Part shown: positions 27,598-37,096 of the stretch, piece by piece | Layout of the letters: every line of letters begins with the position of its first letter | How positions within the stretch are numbered: the first letter of the stretch is position 1 | Source: a virus | Strand: one strand, 5' to 3' | Virus record (IMG/VR): IMGVR_UViG_3300032323_003820 | Location: 1 to 64,000 of that record | Length of the DNA stretch: 64,000 nucleotides | Made by a program: the position numbers and the translations under genes | The notes under the pieces: model-generated | The model's input: the letters and a program-made list of their open reading frames with translations, nothing else | Databases searched by the model: none | What the model was told of the DNA's origin: nothing

Positions 27598-29781
27598 ATG
27601 GCTCTTTCATTACCAGAACAACAATCTCAGATTGAAAACAGACTGACGGCACTGAAAACTTATAATGAAGTTTCAGATGCCCAAAAAAAAATTCTTTCTA
27701 AAGCTGGCAATTCTTTTTCAAATGTTGGAAATAAGTTTTCCTCTCAATTAAATAAAATTTCGGAGCAACAAAAACGATTCCAAAGAGATGCCCCTACATC
27801 GATGGATAGGGTACTAAATCTTTTGAATATCACTAACGGGGCGGGACCTGAAAGTTTTAAATTTTTAAGGAGGGCATTAATTCAAACATTAGTTGAAATT
27901 GGTCCTCAAATTAACAAGATACTTGCTGAAGAAACAATAAAGGCTTTAGGATGTTCACAAGAACAAACTTATACTGGAATTAATGTTGGTGAGGTACAAG
28001 TACCGAGTCTTGCATTACTTCCTTCAAATCAAGGTATCTATGTTCCTTTAAAAAATATTGATTTATCGGGTAGTTTGAAAATTCCAACCCCCGAAGAAAG
28101 TGGTGTAAAGGAAAATCTATCAGACCTAAACCCTACCGATGTATTATTCAATTTTCAATCAACCTTAAAAGGTTGGTTGGGTAAAATATATTACGAAAAA
28201 GAAATACCCTCTAAATCTGACGAATTTGTACCATATGGAGGTGCGGTAAAATATCCTATGTTGAAAGCGTTGAGACAAAGGACCCAATCCCAAGGTCAAA
28301 CCTACGAAAATAACTATGGGGCATACTATAATGGTAAATCAGGTGATTATTTATTCGACTTAGTTTATACAAACCAAGGTGGTTTAGGGGAAAGTGGTGA
28401 TTTTCTGAGAGTCTTTCTTTTAGATAGAGAAGGTGCACCTAAAAATCCTTCAGGATTCTCGATGAACAATGTGACAGAATTCGTTCAGGATTACTATTCA
28501 ACGATTGAAACTTTTGCATTACCTCAAGTATTAGCAACTACAGTAAATTATCTAACAAATTTTGCAGATATAAAGGCGAGGGTTGGTTTTGCACAAATGG
28601 AGGCACAAAATAAGTTTGCATTACTTTTGAATAGAATTTTAGGACTTTGCTTTGACGACAGAGAAGAAATCGATGTTAGTGGTAATGCAAAAGTTGGGGA
28701 ACTTGATGGGGTGGATGATGCTTTTTTTGAATTTACTGAAGTAGATTTGAGAAACATTGAATTCAATATTGCTGACGCTCAACAGGGTGTTGTAACCTTT
28801 ATAGATTGCGACAATGTCAAGTTACCCGTAGATGCAGACTCAATTGCAACACAAATTGTAGAATTTTCAGACAATTTACCTACACAAACAAAGGCTGAGC
28901 AAGTTGATGCAATAGAAAAAATAATTGATTCAATTACTAAGGACCCGAAGTGGAAACTTTTATACCCGAATACCGCGGGTATCGATGTATCTATAAGTAA
29001 AAATTTTATCAAACAACTTCCTGTGGCCTTAGCTTCTTCCATACTAAATCCAAAGGTATTATTACCTCTTATGACTATGTTCAAGGTATTGGAAAAAAAC
29101 GTAAGTGATGATGCAAACGATATTATCAGACAACAGAATGAACTAATATCATCAGCGAATACAATATTAAAATCAGGTACAACAATTGGTCAACAAGTTT
29201 CCAAAGAGATAAATGATGGTGTGGATTTTGTAAAAAAGAATAAGACGTTCGTAATTACTTTAGTATCAAGAATTTCTGCAATATTCATAGAAACTCTTTT
29301 CGAAATTTTGAAAAGGGAAATCTTTGTTTTACTCGAAGTTATAATAAGAGACATTAATAAGTCCGCAACTCTCAAAAAATATGCAATCATTCTTAGGTTA
29401 GTCCAATTAGCATACGTTATTGGTAGATTTGTTAGGGATTATAGAAAGTGTAAGTCTCTATTGGATGAAATTGCAATGTTGTTACAAATGATAAGTAATT
29501 CAGTTGGGGCAATAAGACTGCCGGCATTTCTTAATTTATTTGCGGCTCTTTTACCAGGATTTTCACCCGAAAGAGCAACATTGAACGTTATTGAGGAGCT
29601 TCAAAAACTTGGAATACCTACCGGTCCAGGGCCAGACGGTTCTGATAACTTAATGAATCAGTTTGTTAAATCAGTTATATCTGGTATGGATTCCGAAGAA
29701 AGTCAAAACGGTAAAGTACAGACATCTGTAGCATTAGCTCCACCAATCGGATTAATAAGCACATACGGAAAAAAAATGTAA
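27598..29781 (+). CDS. Large putative baseplate/tail protein
   Basis: 727 residues. The N-terminal 110 are helical and Gln/Ser-rich; about 120-330 are mixed alpha/beta; the C-terminal 300 are helical with strongly hydrophobic stretches (FVITLVSRISAIFIETLF; YAIILRLVQLAYVIGRF) that could be membrane-inserting or buried helices. No domain was recognised. Position just before the hub gene suggests a baseplate or tape-measure-like role; its length fits either. Confidence 0.5.
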   Translation: MALSLPEQQSQIENRLTALKTYNEVSDAQKKILSKAGNSFSNVGNKFSSQLNKISEQQKRFQRDAPTSMDRVLNLLNITNGAGPESFKFLRRALIQTLVEIGPQINKILAEETIKALGCSQEQTYTGINVGEVQVPSLALLPSNQGIYVPLKNIDLSGSLKIPTPEESGVKENLSDLNPTDVLFNFQSTLKGWLGKIYYEKEIPSKSDEFVPYGGAVKYPMLKALRQRTQSQGQTYENNYGAYYNGKSGDYLFDLVYTNQGGLGESGDFLRVFLLDREGAPKNPSGFSMNNVTEFVQDYYSTIETFALPQVLATTVNYLTNFADIKARVGFAQMEAQNKFALLLNRILGLCFDDREEIDVSGNAKVGELDGVDDAFFEFTEVDLRNIEFNIADAQQGVVTFIDCDNVKLPVDADSIATQIVEFSDNLPTQTKAEQVDAIEKIIDSITKDPKWKLLYPNTAGIDVSISKNFIKQLPVALASSILNPKVLLPLMTMFKVLEKNVSDDANDIIRQQNELISSANTILKSGTTIGQQVSKEINDGVDFVKKNKTFVITLVSRISAIFIETLFEILKREIFVLLEVIIRDINKSATLKKYAIILRLVQLAYVIGRFVRDYRKCKSLLDEIAMLLQMISNSVGAIRLPAFLNLFAALLPGFSPERATLNVIEELQKLGIPTGPGPDGSDNLMNQFVKSVISGMDSEESQNGKVQTSVALAPPIGLISTYGKKM

Positions 29782-29782
29782 A

Positions 29783-29986
29783 ATGACAAAAGAAGAATTA
29801 GAGCAAATAATTGATTCGCAAAAGGATTTGAAAAATATACCAAATTCGACTTTGATTTCACAGATGGATTTATTGACTCAAGATTTTGACAATACTAAAG
29901 AAAAAATAATAAGTATGACTTATTATTTAGATAAAGTGGAAGAGTTATATAATAATATATTATCAGAATATCAAAATAGAGTATAA
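29783..29986 (+). CDS. Hypothetical small coiled-coil protein
   Basis: 67 residues of heptad-like helix (LEQIIDSQKDLKNI; ITYYLDKVEELYNNIL-like C-terminus). It lies 1 nt after the preceding stop and overlaps the hub gene start by 1 bp. Possibly an adaptor or chaperone for the baseplate. Confidence 0.55.
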   Translation: MTKEELEQIIDSQKDLKNIPNSTLISQMDLLTQDFDNTKEKIISMTYYLDKVEELYNNILSEYQNRV

Positions 29987-31500
29987 TGTCTAAACAACTA
30001 TTTTTTCAATGCGAAGTCTTAAATAATCAAGACCCTCTCATGCTCGGAAGAGTAAGGGCTAGATTAATTTCGGATAACTATCAGGACATGATTAAGTCTT
30101 TTGATAGACCACCATGGAATGAACAGAAAGACCCATGGACCGAAAGAGACCCATTCGTATTTAATCCATTATTACCCTATTTCATTTATCAAGTCCCTCA
30201 GGTTGGAGAATTAATAAATGTCTTGTATTACAATTCAGATTTTCAATATAGGAATCAATATTATGTACAAGCAACGTATTCAACACCTACAACATCAAAC
30301 TTTGAGTACTACGTAGGAGGACTAAAATTTAACGGGTGGGGTGTACAGTTTACCAACCCTAAACCAATAAAAAACGCAGATGGAAGTTATGAGAATAATA
30401 CTTCGAAAGGTGTATTCCCAGAACCTGGAGATAATTCAATTTTAGGAAGAGGAAATTCTGACGTTGTTGTAAAACCAAACGGAGTATTAATTCGTTCAAA
30501 TAAGTATAAAGGGGAACTTATCCCTAATGTATTACCTGTTGCAAACAATAAAGGTGGTTTTTTACATTTAGAGAAATTCGATTTTACCAAAACAAAAGAT
30601 AAAAAGAAGACCTACACTGAACTTATTGAAGACATCGTAGTTTGTAAGTATTTGATTGAATATTCTATAATAAATCCCGAGAATGAACAAAATAGCTACA
30701 CTGGTTTTGTCTTTCTCTATAAATTAAAACCTGACCAAAAAGTTAACTCTCAGGAATTGAAAGTTGATTCAAATGTTGACAATTTAAAATCTTTGATAAT
30801 TTCAGAACCTTTCAGAGCATTGACACTCGACCAAACTGCCGAATTTATAAACGGGTTTATAAATGAAATTAATTCAAAGAATAAGTTCAAGGGTAGAGAA
30901 TTATTTACTGATGAATCAGTTAATAAGTTCCCTATTTTCTATAGACCCACACCTGACTTTTACAAGTTAGTTTCATCCAATCCATCTCCAACAACTGCAA
31001 ACATAAGTTATCTATTTGCGAACAAACTTTATAATAGAATAAAATTAAATGTTGAAACTCCAAATAGTGGGTATGGTTTGATATATGCACAAAATAAAGT
31101 AGGATTACCATACAAACTGAATAGAACTAATATTCAGAGCTACAAATACCCTAACAATCCTCAAACATTCGGAAGTCTTGCCGCAGATAAAGTTTTTTTA
31201 CTTTCACAGGTTTCTTCAATTCCAGGTAAAGGAGTAATCAACTTTGATGGCACGGTTTATGGTATTTCTGCAGATAAATACATCAAAGAAATTATACCGA
31301 AAACCTCAAGTTCAGTCAGGGGTGAAGAACTCATGGAATTATTGAACTTAATAGTTAGTTTTTTACTTACACATACCCACAACTATCCTATGTTGCCTCC
31401 GAACCCAAAATCTTATGCTGGTGTTACAGCTGAAGATGTACTGACAGAGATACAAAATGCAACAAATAAAATTCTTAATGCCAATATAAGATTGAATTGA
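29986..31500 (+). CDS. Baseplate hub protein, gp5-like OB fold
   Basis: 504 residues. The N-terminus has the OB-fold pattern of T4 gp5 and VgrG proteins: DPLMLGRVRARLI, then PPWNEQKDPWTERDPF, then YQVPQVGELINVLYY. The C-terminal part carries long beta-rich segments and ends THTHNYPMLPPN plus a helix. No lysozyme domain is visible between OB fold and C-terminus, unlike T4 gp5; cell-wall cutting may instead be done by the protein at 51395-53020. Confidence 0.65.
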   Translation: MSKQLFFQCEVLNNQDPLMLGRVRARLISDNYQDMIKSFDRPPWNEQKDPWTERDPFVFNPLLPYFIYQVPQVGELINVLYYNSDFQYRNQYYVQATYSTPTTSNFEYYVGGLKFNGWGVQFTNPKPIKNADGSYENNTSKGVFPEPGDNSILGRGNSDVVVKPNGVLIRSNKYKGELIPNVLPVANNKGGFLHLEKFDFTKTKDKKKTYTELIEDIVVCKYLIEYSIINPENEQNSYTGFVFLYKLKPDQKVNSQELKVDSNVDNLKSLIISEPFRALTLDQTAEFINGFINEINSKNKFKGRELFTDESVNKFPIFYRPTPDFYKLVSSNPSPTTANISYLFANKLYNRIKLNVETPNSGYGLIYAQNKVGLPYKLNRTNIQSYKYPNNPQTFGSLAADKVFLLSQVSSIPGKGVINFDGTVYGISADKYIKEIIPKTSSSVRGEELMELLNLIVSFLLTHTHNYPMLPPNPKSYAGVTAEDVLTEIQNATNKILNANIRLN

Positions 31501-31508
31501 TATTTATG
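31501..31508 (+). promoter_or_regulatory. Candidate late promoter TATTTATG
   Basis: TATTTATG, 11 nt before the ATG at 31520 and directly after the hub stop codon. Confidence 0.4.
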
Positions 31509-31519
31509 TAAAAAGATAA

Positions 31520-33022
31520 ATGTCAATACTTAGGTCATACGTTAATAGAAATAACACAATAATTTCAAATTCATATGCAAATACGGCACGAAATCCCGTT
31601 ATGCAGTTGAATTTTGGTTCTTCGGATTTAATTGCTCCAAGTTACGGTTATACCAGATTTATATTTGATTTGGATTTAGATTATTTGAGACAACAAATAC
31701 AAACCGGATATATTTCAACAGGTTGTACTACAGGTATGACCCATATTTTCCAAATGACAAATACATCATCTTTTGATGAGGATTTGATTAACGAAGATAT
31801 GAGTGATGGTAAAAGAAGAGCATCTTCATTCGATTTGATTTTGTTCAGAATACCTAAAACCTCGGGAACAACTGGTAACACTCAACCTTGGGACGAGGGT
31901 GTAGGCTACGATTATACAGAATCAAATAAAAACCAAAATGGTTTGATGGGTGGATTATATCCAATTACATATGTAGACCCGAGGTCATATTCAGACAGAC
32001 CTTCAAATTGGTATTTAACCACAAATGTATCAGAGTGGTCACAAGAGGGAATATACAACAACAGAAATTCGGGTGTTGTAAATTATTCCGCACTTACCAT
32101 TGTAGATAGACAACACTTTGAATTTGGTAATGAAGATATCAATTTCGATATGAGTGATGAAATCAACAATATCTTATTCGGGAACTTGACGGGTGTCACA
32201 GGATGGGGAATTGCATATCTACCTGATGTTGAAAATATAAGTGGATTATCTATTTCTTATAGTGTTGGATTCTTTACGAGACACACTCAGACTTTCTATC
32301 AACCATTCTTACAAACAACGTATGATGACTTGATTAAAGACGACAGAAATACGTTTGTCAAAAATCAAACTAATAATTTATACTTATACATTTATCAAAA
32401 TGGTGTACCTGTAAATTTAGATAATTTACCAACAGTCAGAATTGAAGATAGATTGGGTGACCCTGTTTCAGGTATGACATCATTATCTACATGTTTAAGA
32501 ACGAAAGGGGTTTATGAAGTTACAGTTCCAAATGGTTTTACGGGATATTCATCACCTTGTGAATTTTATGATATATGGTCAGGATTAACTTTGAATGGAC
32601 AATCTTTATCAAACGTTCAAAATCAATTCGTACTTCAAGATTATTCTGCTAGAGTACAAATAGGTACAAACACTAAAGAACCTGAAAAATTTGGATTCGA
32701 CTTTTACGGAATATTACAAAATGAAAAAATATTGAACACTGATATCAGAAAAGTTGGTGTAACTATTAAAAAGTCTTACAGTACACAACAACTATTACAG
32801 AACTTAGAATCTTTTTATCGTATCTACGTTAGAGAAGGTAATACTGAAGTTCAAGTTCAAGATTGGACCCCAATTAATAGGACACCTAATGAATATTATT
32901 TCATGTTTGATACAAGAGATAAGATTCCTAACCAATACTATGTTGATATCAAAGTTAACATAAGTGGTGATGTAGATACTTATAAGAAACAATTAACATT
33001 TCAAATTGTTAACAAAAAATGA
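31520..33022 (+). CDS. Putative virion structural protein, beta-rich
   Basis: 500 residues, Asn/Tyr/Thr-rich with many short beta-type segments, the look of tail or fibre-attachment proteins. Several blocks repeat a V-x-I-x-x-(Y/F) strand pattern towards the C-terminus (YRIYVREGNTEVQVQDW; YYVDIKVNISGDV), suggesting Ig-like domains. No family was recognised. It overlaps the next gene by 4 bp. Confidence 0.5.
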   Translation: MSILRSYVNRNNTIISNSYANTARNPVMQLNFGSSDLIAPSYGYTRFIFDLDLDYLRQQIQTGYISTGCTTGMTHIFQMTNTSSFDEDLINEDMSDGKRRASSFDLILFRIPKTSGTTGNTQPWDEGVGYDYTESNKNQNGLMGGLYPITYVDPRSYSDRPSNWYLTTNVSEWSQEGIYNNRNSGVVNYSALTIVDRQHFEFGNEDINFDMSDEINNILFGNLTGVTGWGIAYLPDVENISGLSISYSVGFFTRHTQTFYQPFLQTTYDDLIKDDRNTFVKNQTNNLYLYIYQNGVPVNLDNLPTVRIEDRLGDPVSGMTSLSTCLRTKGVYEVTVPNGFTGYSSPCEFYDIWSGLTLNGQSLSNVQNQFVLQDYSARVQIGTNTKEPEKFGFDFYGILQNEKILNTDIRKVGVTIKKSYSTQQLLQNLESFYRIYVREGNTEVQVQDWTPINRTPNEYYFMFDTRDKIPNQYYVDIKVNISGDVDTYKKQLTFQIVNKK

Positions 33023-33771
33023 AAAATAAATTAAATGAACAAGTAAAAGCTCAAGCTAGTCCAAACAAAAATGTTATTATAAACGGACAGGAGTATAAGT
33101 TAGAAGTAAAGAAAGGCTTTGGATGGATGGGTGTAAATGTCGATAAACTTGTCCCAACCAAAGACGGATGGCAGGTTACTGCAAGTAAATTAGGAATGAG
33201 TCAGACAGACGTAGTTCCTCAAGATACGATAAATATAGTTGCAAAAAACATAGGACAACCCATGATAGATTTAGGAGGGAAAACACCAAAAAGATTGGTG
33301 AAAGTCAACGAAAATAAGGTTGTAAAATTTACAGAAAAAGACCTAACTAATATTGTGAGTAAAGTTCTTAAAGAACAAAAAGAGAATTATATGTTCTTCT
33401 CTAATTTGATGCAAATTAGAAGACAATGTGATATGATGTTAAAAATGGACCATGAACAAATCGACCAAATCATACAAGATGGTCATGATTGGGCGGATGA
33501 CCATGTAAGTGAGGCTAAAACGAACTTAGACCAAGTTTTTGATTTCTTTATGAACGAGACAAGGAAAAGAGAAAGTTATGCAGAATTTGAAGAACTAAGT
33601 GAAGGAAAGAAAAAAACAGGAAGTAAGCTATGTTCTAGAGGTAAGGCCGCTGCTAAATCTAAATTCAAAGTATATCCTTCAGCTTATGCAAATGGATATG
33701 CGGTACAAGTCTGTAAAGGAAAAATCAAAGGGTTGGACGGAAAAAAACAATGTTCAGGAACCTATTGTTAA
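33019..33771 (+). CDS. Virion-type protein with C-terminal SRGKAAAKSKF Cys module
   Basis: 250 residues. The N-terminal 90 are a small beta domain (VIINGQEYKLEVKKGFGWMGV), then a KVLKE helix (NIVSKVLKEQKENYM, about 112-126), a helical middle, and a C-terminal module LCSRGKAAAKSKFKVYPSAYANGYAVQVC ending CSGTYC (29-residue core, shown in two parts: LCSRGKAAAKSKF and VYPSAYANGYAVQVC). That module is found at the ends of many environmental phage proteins; its role is unknown. Four Cys could bind metal or form cross-links. Confidence 0.6.
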   Translation: MKNKLNEQVKAQASPNKNVIINGQEYKLEVKKGFGWMGVNVDKLVPTKDGWQVTASKLGMSQTDVVPQDTINIVAKNIGQPMIDLGGKTPKRLVKVNENKVVKFTEKDLTNIVSKVLKEQKENYMFFSNLMQIRRQCDMMLKMDHEQIDQIIQDGHDWADDHVSEAKTNLDQVFDFFMNETRKRESYAEFEELSEGKKKTGSKLCSRGKAAAKSKFKVYPSAYANGYAVQVCKGKIKGLDGKKQCSGTYC

Positions 33772-33798
33772 TCTAATAGAAATTATTATATTTTTGAA

Positions 33799-34206
33799 AT
33801 GAAGGTCAATAAACCATTAGGATTACTTTTTAGGGTTTATCTTCATCTCAGAGATAAATTCAATCCTAAACCAATAATTTCAGAAGAAGAAAGATATGCA
33901 ATTTCTATTGCAAAAAATCTTATTGTTACACCCACAACTAAACTTTTGTTTGCACCAATCTCGAACAAAAGATTTATACATAACGACGAAAAAAACATCT
34001 ATATTGTAGGTGAAGCTAGAAATCTAACAATTATTAACCACACGTATAGCTATAACATTTATATAGAAAGTGATGAACTATACGAGTCTTTCGTAAATGA
34101 ATTTAACGAAGAAATGGAAACAAGGAGGTTAATTTTGGAAAACGAAATAAAAAATAATATAAAGTACTCACTCAAAAATATATTAGATACCGTCTCGTCT
34201 TCTTAA
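33799..34206 (+). CDS. Hypothetical protein
   Basis: 135 residues, mixed alpha/beta with a hydrophobic central strand region (IYIVGEARNLTIINHTYS) and a charged helical C-terminus. No family was recognised. It ends convergently, overlapping the minus-strand gene at 34183-34884 by 24 bp. Confidence 0.5.
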   Translation: MKVNKPLGLLFRVYLHLRDKFNPKPIISEEERYAISIAKNLIVTPTTKLLFAPISNKRFIHNDEKNIYIVGEARNLTIINHTYSYNIYIESDELYESFVNEFNEEMETRRLILENEIKNNIKYSLKNILDTVSSS

Positions 34207-34884
34207 ATTTTCTTTTAATACTTTTTTTATCAATTCCCTCACTGATTCATTTTTCTTTTTTGGTTTGTAAGAAACCATTTTCGGTTTGTTACCCGTCCCT
34301 GATTTGGGATTTGTTTTCTCAGCCTTTCTTTTTTGGGCACATGCTGATTTTTTTTGTGAATCTGTCATCTTCGATGCAACACTTCTAGCCCTACATTTCG
34401 GGTATCCCTTACTTTCCGCCTCTGACCTTCCACATGGTGGATGACCGCCACCTTCTTTTTTTCTACAAATATTAACCCACGGTCCTTGAGGTTGTGAACT
34501 ACCCTTTTTCTTTTTCTTAGTACCAAACCATACCGCTAAATCTTCTTTCAAAAAACTAACCTCTTTAGGTGGTAGACCTGAAGATGTAGGATTTAGTGCG
34601 CTTCCTTCTTCGTCATTTTGACCTGTATAAAATTTTTTCAGATACATAGTTGTGTTTGATAACTTTTTAGTTCTTCTTTCGATAGACGCCCTTTTTTCTG
34701 GTGATTCTTTAAAATCTCCATCAGCTTCTTCGTATGCCAACTCAGCATTAGTATAATTATACACAGGTTCTGTAAAAGGTCCCAGTTGGTCTTCCTCCCA
34801 TTTTTGAGGGGCTAGTACTATTGGTACTTTAAATTTACCTGAGCTTCCTGAGCTTGTGGCTTCACTGATTCTATTTTTTTTCAT
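34183..34884 (-). CDS. Protein with DUF5872-like Cys module and KVLKE tail
   Basis: 233 residues. The middle carries DLAVWFGTKKKKKGS, WVNICRKKEGGGHPPCGR, YPKCRARSVAS and CAQKRKAEK, in the order known from the DUF5872 module of environmental phages. The C-terminus is very basic and ends with RELIKKVLKENLRRR. The ATG is 4 nt after TATTTATA. A DNA-binding or packaged internal protein is plausible from the charge; function unknown. Confidence 0.65.
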   Translation of the reverse strand: MKKNRISEATSSGSSGKFKVPIVLAPQKWEEDQLGPFTEPVYNYTNAELAYEEADGDFKESPEKRASIERRTKKLSNTTMYLKKFYTGQNDEEGSALNPTSSGLPPKEVSFLKEDLAVWFGTKKKKKGSSQPQGPWVNICRKKEGGGHPPCGRSEAESKGYPKCRARSVASKMTDSQKKSACAQKRKAEKTNPKSGTGNKPKMVSYKPKKKNESVRELIKKVLKENLRRRDGI

Positions 34885-34888
34885 ATAT

Positions 34889-34896
34889 TATAAATA
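34889..34896 (-). promoter_or_regulatory. Candidate late promoter TATTTATA (reads TATAAATA on plus strand)
   Basis: 4 nt before the ATG of the DUF5872-like gene on the minus strand. On the plus strand the same 8 bases read TATAAATA, the T4 late sequence, 15 nt before the ATG at 34912, so it may serve both directions. Confidence 0.45.
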
Positions 34897-34911
34897 TCTT
34901 AATTAGAAAGT

Positions 34912-35175
34912 ATGGAGAAAGAACAACCACAAGGTTTTTTATTTGATAGTATTGCATTTTATTCTGAAGAGTCTGTCGAAAATATGATTAATAATTTAGA
35001 CAAAAAAACGGTATATTATGTCCTAACTCAAGCATTGGCATATGCTCACACAAAAAATGTTTTTTCACTCACTGAATCAGAAATAATTTCCAAGTCTTTG
35101 AGGATACTTAATAAAGAAATATATTCTTATGATGACACAACAGGACAAAACGCAAGTAATATCGAGAATAATTGA
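34912..35175 (+). CDS. Hypothetical small helical protein
   Basis: 87 residues, helical, acidic C-terminus (DDTTGQNASNIENN). No family was recognised. Overlaps the following small gene by 47 bp in another frame. Confidence 0.5.
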   Translation: MEKEQPQGFLFDSIAFYSEESVENMINNLDKKTVYYVLTQALAYAHTKNVFSLTESEIISKSLRILNKEIYSYDDTTGQNASNIENN

Positions 35176-35344
35176 GTTAGAATTAGAAATCACTCGTGCT
35201 GTGATAAGTGGACACAAACCAAGTGGTAATGATAAATTCGAAGATAAAAGACAGGAGTTAACTCTACTACGTTGTTTGTATTTTGGATATCGAACAAAAT
35301 TTTGTAATATAAAAAAGGGGTTTCATGGAACCCCTTTTTCTTAG
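35129..35344 (+). CDS. Hypothetical small protein ending in a terminator
   Basis: 71 residues (two adjacent ATGs, MMTQQDK). A helical ISRIIELELEITRAVISGHK segment and a LTLLRCLYFGYRTKFC segment are coherent, but the last 10 codons lie inside the Rho-independent terminator at 35311-35339. This is either a real gene that reuses the hairpin as coding sequence or a chance frame. Confidence 0.4.
   Translation: MMTQQDKTQVISRIIELELEITRAVISGHKPSGNDKFEDKRQELTLLRCLYFGYRTKFCNIKKGFHGTPFS
35311..35339 (+). terminator. Rho-independent terminator
   Basis: GGGGTT stem with AACCCC, flanked by an A-run on the left and TTTTT on the right; it can work in both directions. It closes the short plus-strand unit from 34912. 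Confidence 0.75.
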
Positions 35345-35408
35345 AATTATTTTCAGAAAAAAATAGGTTAATTATTTTTTAATTTTTATTTTTGCTGAAA
35401 TAACTTGT

Positions 35409-35786
35409 ATGATTAAATCAATAATCCTTTTATTTTGGATTTTAAACCCCCTTTTTACCCGTTCTCAGTCAATTGAGTATATTGGACCAATCAACTCGGA
35501 ATTAACTAAAATAATGACACCTAATGAGCTCCTGTTGTATTCTGAATGTATTGTTGCAATTGGTAAAGAAAGAGAACATCTGAAATGGGTTGATTTGAAA
35601 ACTCAAACATTATTTGTAAACAATCCAAAAAATTTTACACACCTTTCAGTTTCAATAAATTCTATTGATAGGATTACTGAATTAAAATACAACAGAGGCA
35701 AACAAAGGTTGGGTGAAGAAAAAGTTCTTTTTTCTCTAAACAGAAGTACAAATAGAAGTTCAGTTGAAGTTTTTCTATTCTATTGA
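35409..35786 (+). CDS. Small exported protein with signal peptide
   Basis: 125 residues. The N-terminus (MIKSIILLFWILNPLFTRSQS) is a signal peptide: Lys, hydrophobic core, cleavage after about residue 20. The mature part is about 105 residues, beta-rich (TLFVNNPKNFTHLSVSINS), without Cys pairs. It would act in the host periplasm or be secreted. No family was recognised. It overlaps the convergent OmpA-like gene by 7 bp. Confidence 0.6.
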   Translation: MIKSIILLFWILNPLFTRSQSIEYIGPINSELTKIMTPNELLLYSECIVAIGKEREHLKWVDLKTQTLFVNNPKNFTHLSVSINSIDRITELKYNRGKQRLGEEKVLFSLNRSTNRSSVEVFLFY

Positions 35787-37078
35787 GGAGTTGTATTCAA
35801 CAAATTTTCGAGTTTTTTCAAATCTTTTCTTGTTACATTATAATCTTTCACAAAATCTTTCCATGTTGTCCCTTGAAGATTTTTATAACGTCTAAACTCT
35901 ACCATTTTATCAGGAGGAAAATTAAAAACACCATTTTCAACGAACTTGTATAGTTGAATCAAAGTTTTGGGGTCGACACCTTCTTCAGTATATTTCAAAT
36001 CAAATGCTGGAATATTTTTGACTATTGGTGCTTGCACTTTTTTTTCAGGGTCATAAATTGAAATTACTTGTCCACATTTGTTCAGTTTCAGGAGTTCAAC
36101 AGGTTGCTCTGTATTTTTCAAACTTTTTCCTGCTGTTATAAAAGTGGGTTCTAATAACACGTCACCGTTTGTATTTATAATTGTAATGTGGGCAGGGTCA
36201 CTATGACACTTGGTCAATGCACACCCAAAAGTTAATGAAATTTCATCAGGATTCTTGGATAGTATATTTTTTTTCTGTTCTTCTGAAACAAACAATTTGA
36301 CCTCTACTGAAGGACCGCTCGTTTCCTTACCTGTACCATTATTCAAATTTATACTCGAGTCTCCTTTTTCAGTGGTTAGTTGAATTCCATTTGCCCACAT
36401 ATAAAAAACAGCCTCGTTACATTTATGACATCTACTTTCATCCACATCAGGTTTACACCATTCCTTTTTGTAATCAACAATAATGTAAAAACCTAAATCA
36501 CAGAATTCTTCTTCCTTTTCTGCCGATGTCAAAATATTGAATGACACATATTGCCAACGTGTATATCTATCTTGAGAAGCTAAAGCCTTAATTTGGTCTG
36601 TTGTTGAATTTTCAGGTGGGTTCCAATCAGGACCTTGAGCTCCTAAATCTTTCAAAACAATTTTAACATTCTGAGGTAATTTTCCTTTGAGGTATTTTTC
36701 CATTTGTTCACCTCTTTTTTTGGAAAGTTCACCTGTTTTCAAACTTACTCCTCTGTTAGGAACTTTAGATTCAGATGATTCAATTTCGACTTCAATTTTC
36801 TGATTCTTTGGAAATTCTTTGAGATATTCATTCATTTGACTAATAACCTCATTCACAGCTTCTTTATTGAAATTAACATAGTCTCCACTTACAAAAGTAT
36901 TATTCGGTAAAGTAAATCTTTTTGGTTCTGACTTTACAGTTTTTAATGTTTGTTCATTTAGAAGATAATGTCTTTTAGTCGCAGACTTATGACTTTCAAG
37001 AATTCTATTATATTCTTGAGCATCTATATTGAATAATGAGTTGAACATCGTGATAAAATATATTACAATAAGTATCAT
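35780..37078 (-). CDS. Exported protein with OmpA-like domain
   Basis: 432 residues from the ATG at 37078; a longer reading from 37117 would start upstream of the late motif and inside the capsid-gene terminator, so it is rejected. MILIVIYFITMFNSLFNIDAQ is a signal peptide. Residues about 60-190 have the OmpA-C pattern: VNFNKEAVNEVISQMNEYL, VEIESSES, LSKKRGEQMEKYLKG and RWQYVSFNI. The rest contains Cys pairs (CHKC, CALTKC) and a C-terminal helical tail. OmpA-C domains bind peptidoglycan; a periplasmic or envelope role late in infection is inferred. Confidence 0.6.
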   Translation of the reverse strand: MILIVIYFITMFNSLFNIDAQEYNRILESHKSATKRHYLLNEQTLKTVKSEPKRFTLPNNTFVSGDYVNFNKEAVNEVISQMNEYLKEFPKNQKIEVEIESSESKVPNRGVSLKTGELSKKRGEQMEKYLKGKLPQNVKIVLKDLGAQGPDWNPPENSTTDQIKALASQDRYTRWQYVSFNILTSAEKEEEFCDLGFYIIVDYKKEWCKPDVDESRCHKCNEAVFYMWANGIQLTTEKGDSSINLNNGTGKETSGPSVEVKLFVSEEQKKNILSKNPDEISLTFGCALTKCHSDPAHITIINTNGDVLLEPTFITAGKSLKNTEQPVELLKLNKCGQVISIYDPEKKVQAPIVKNIPAFDLKYTEEGVDPKTLIQLYKFVENGVFNFPPDKMVEFRRYKNLQGTTWKDFVKDYNVTRKDLKKLENLLNTTPQ

Positions 37079-37088
37079 TATTTTATAA

Positions 37089-37096
37089 TATAAATA
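37089..37096 (-). promoter_or_regulatory. Candidate late promoter TATTTATA
   Basis: Minus-strand TATTTATA, 10 nt before the ATG at 37078. It abuts the T-tract of the major capsid terminator. Confidence 0.55.

Noticed and set aside
33599-33802. Plus-strand frame starting MKERKKQEV inside the 33019 gene
   Set aside because: Out-of-frame reading of the basic Cys module; that module is recognisable only in the main frame.
35387-35394. TATTTTTG as a host-type promoter for the exported protein at 35409
   Set aside because: Matches TAnnTTTG but lacks a TTG box 17-23 nt upstream in a very T-rich stretch, so chance is likely.
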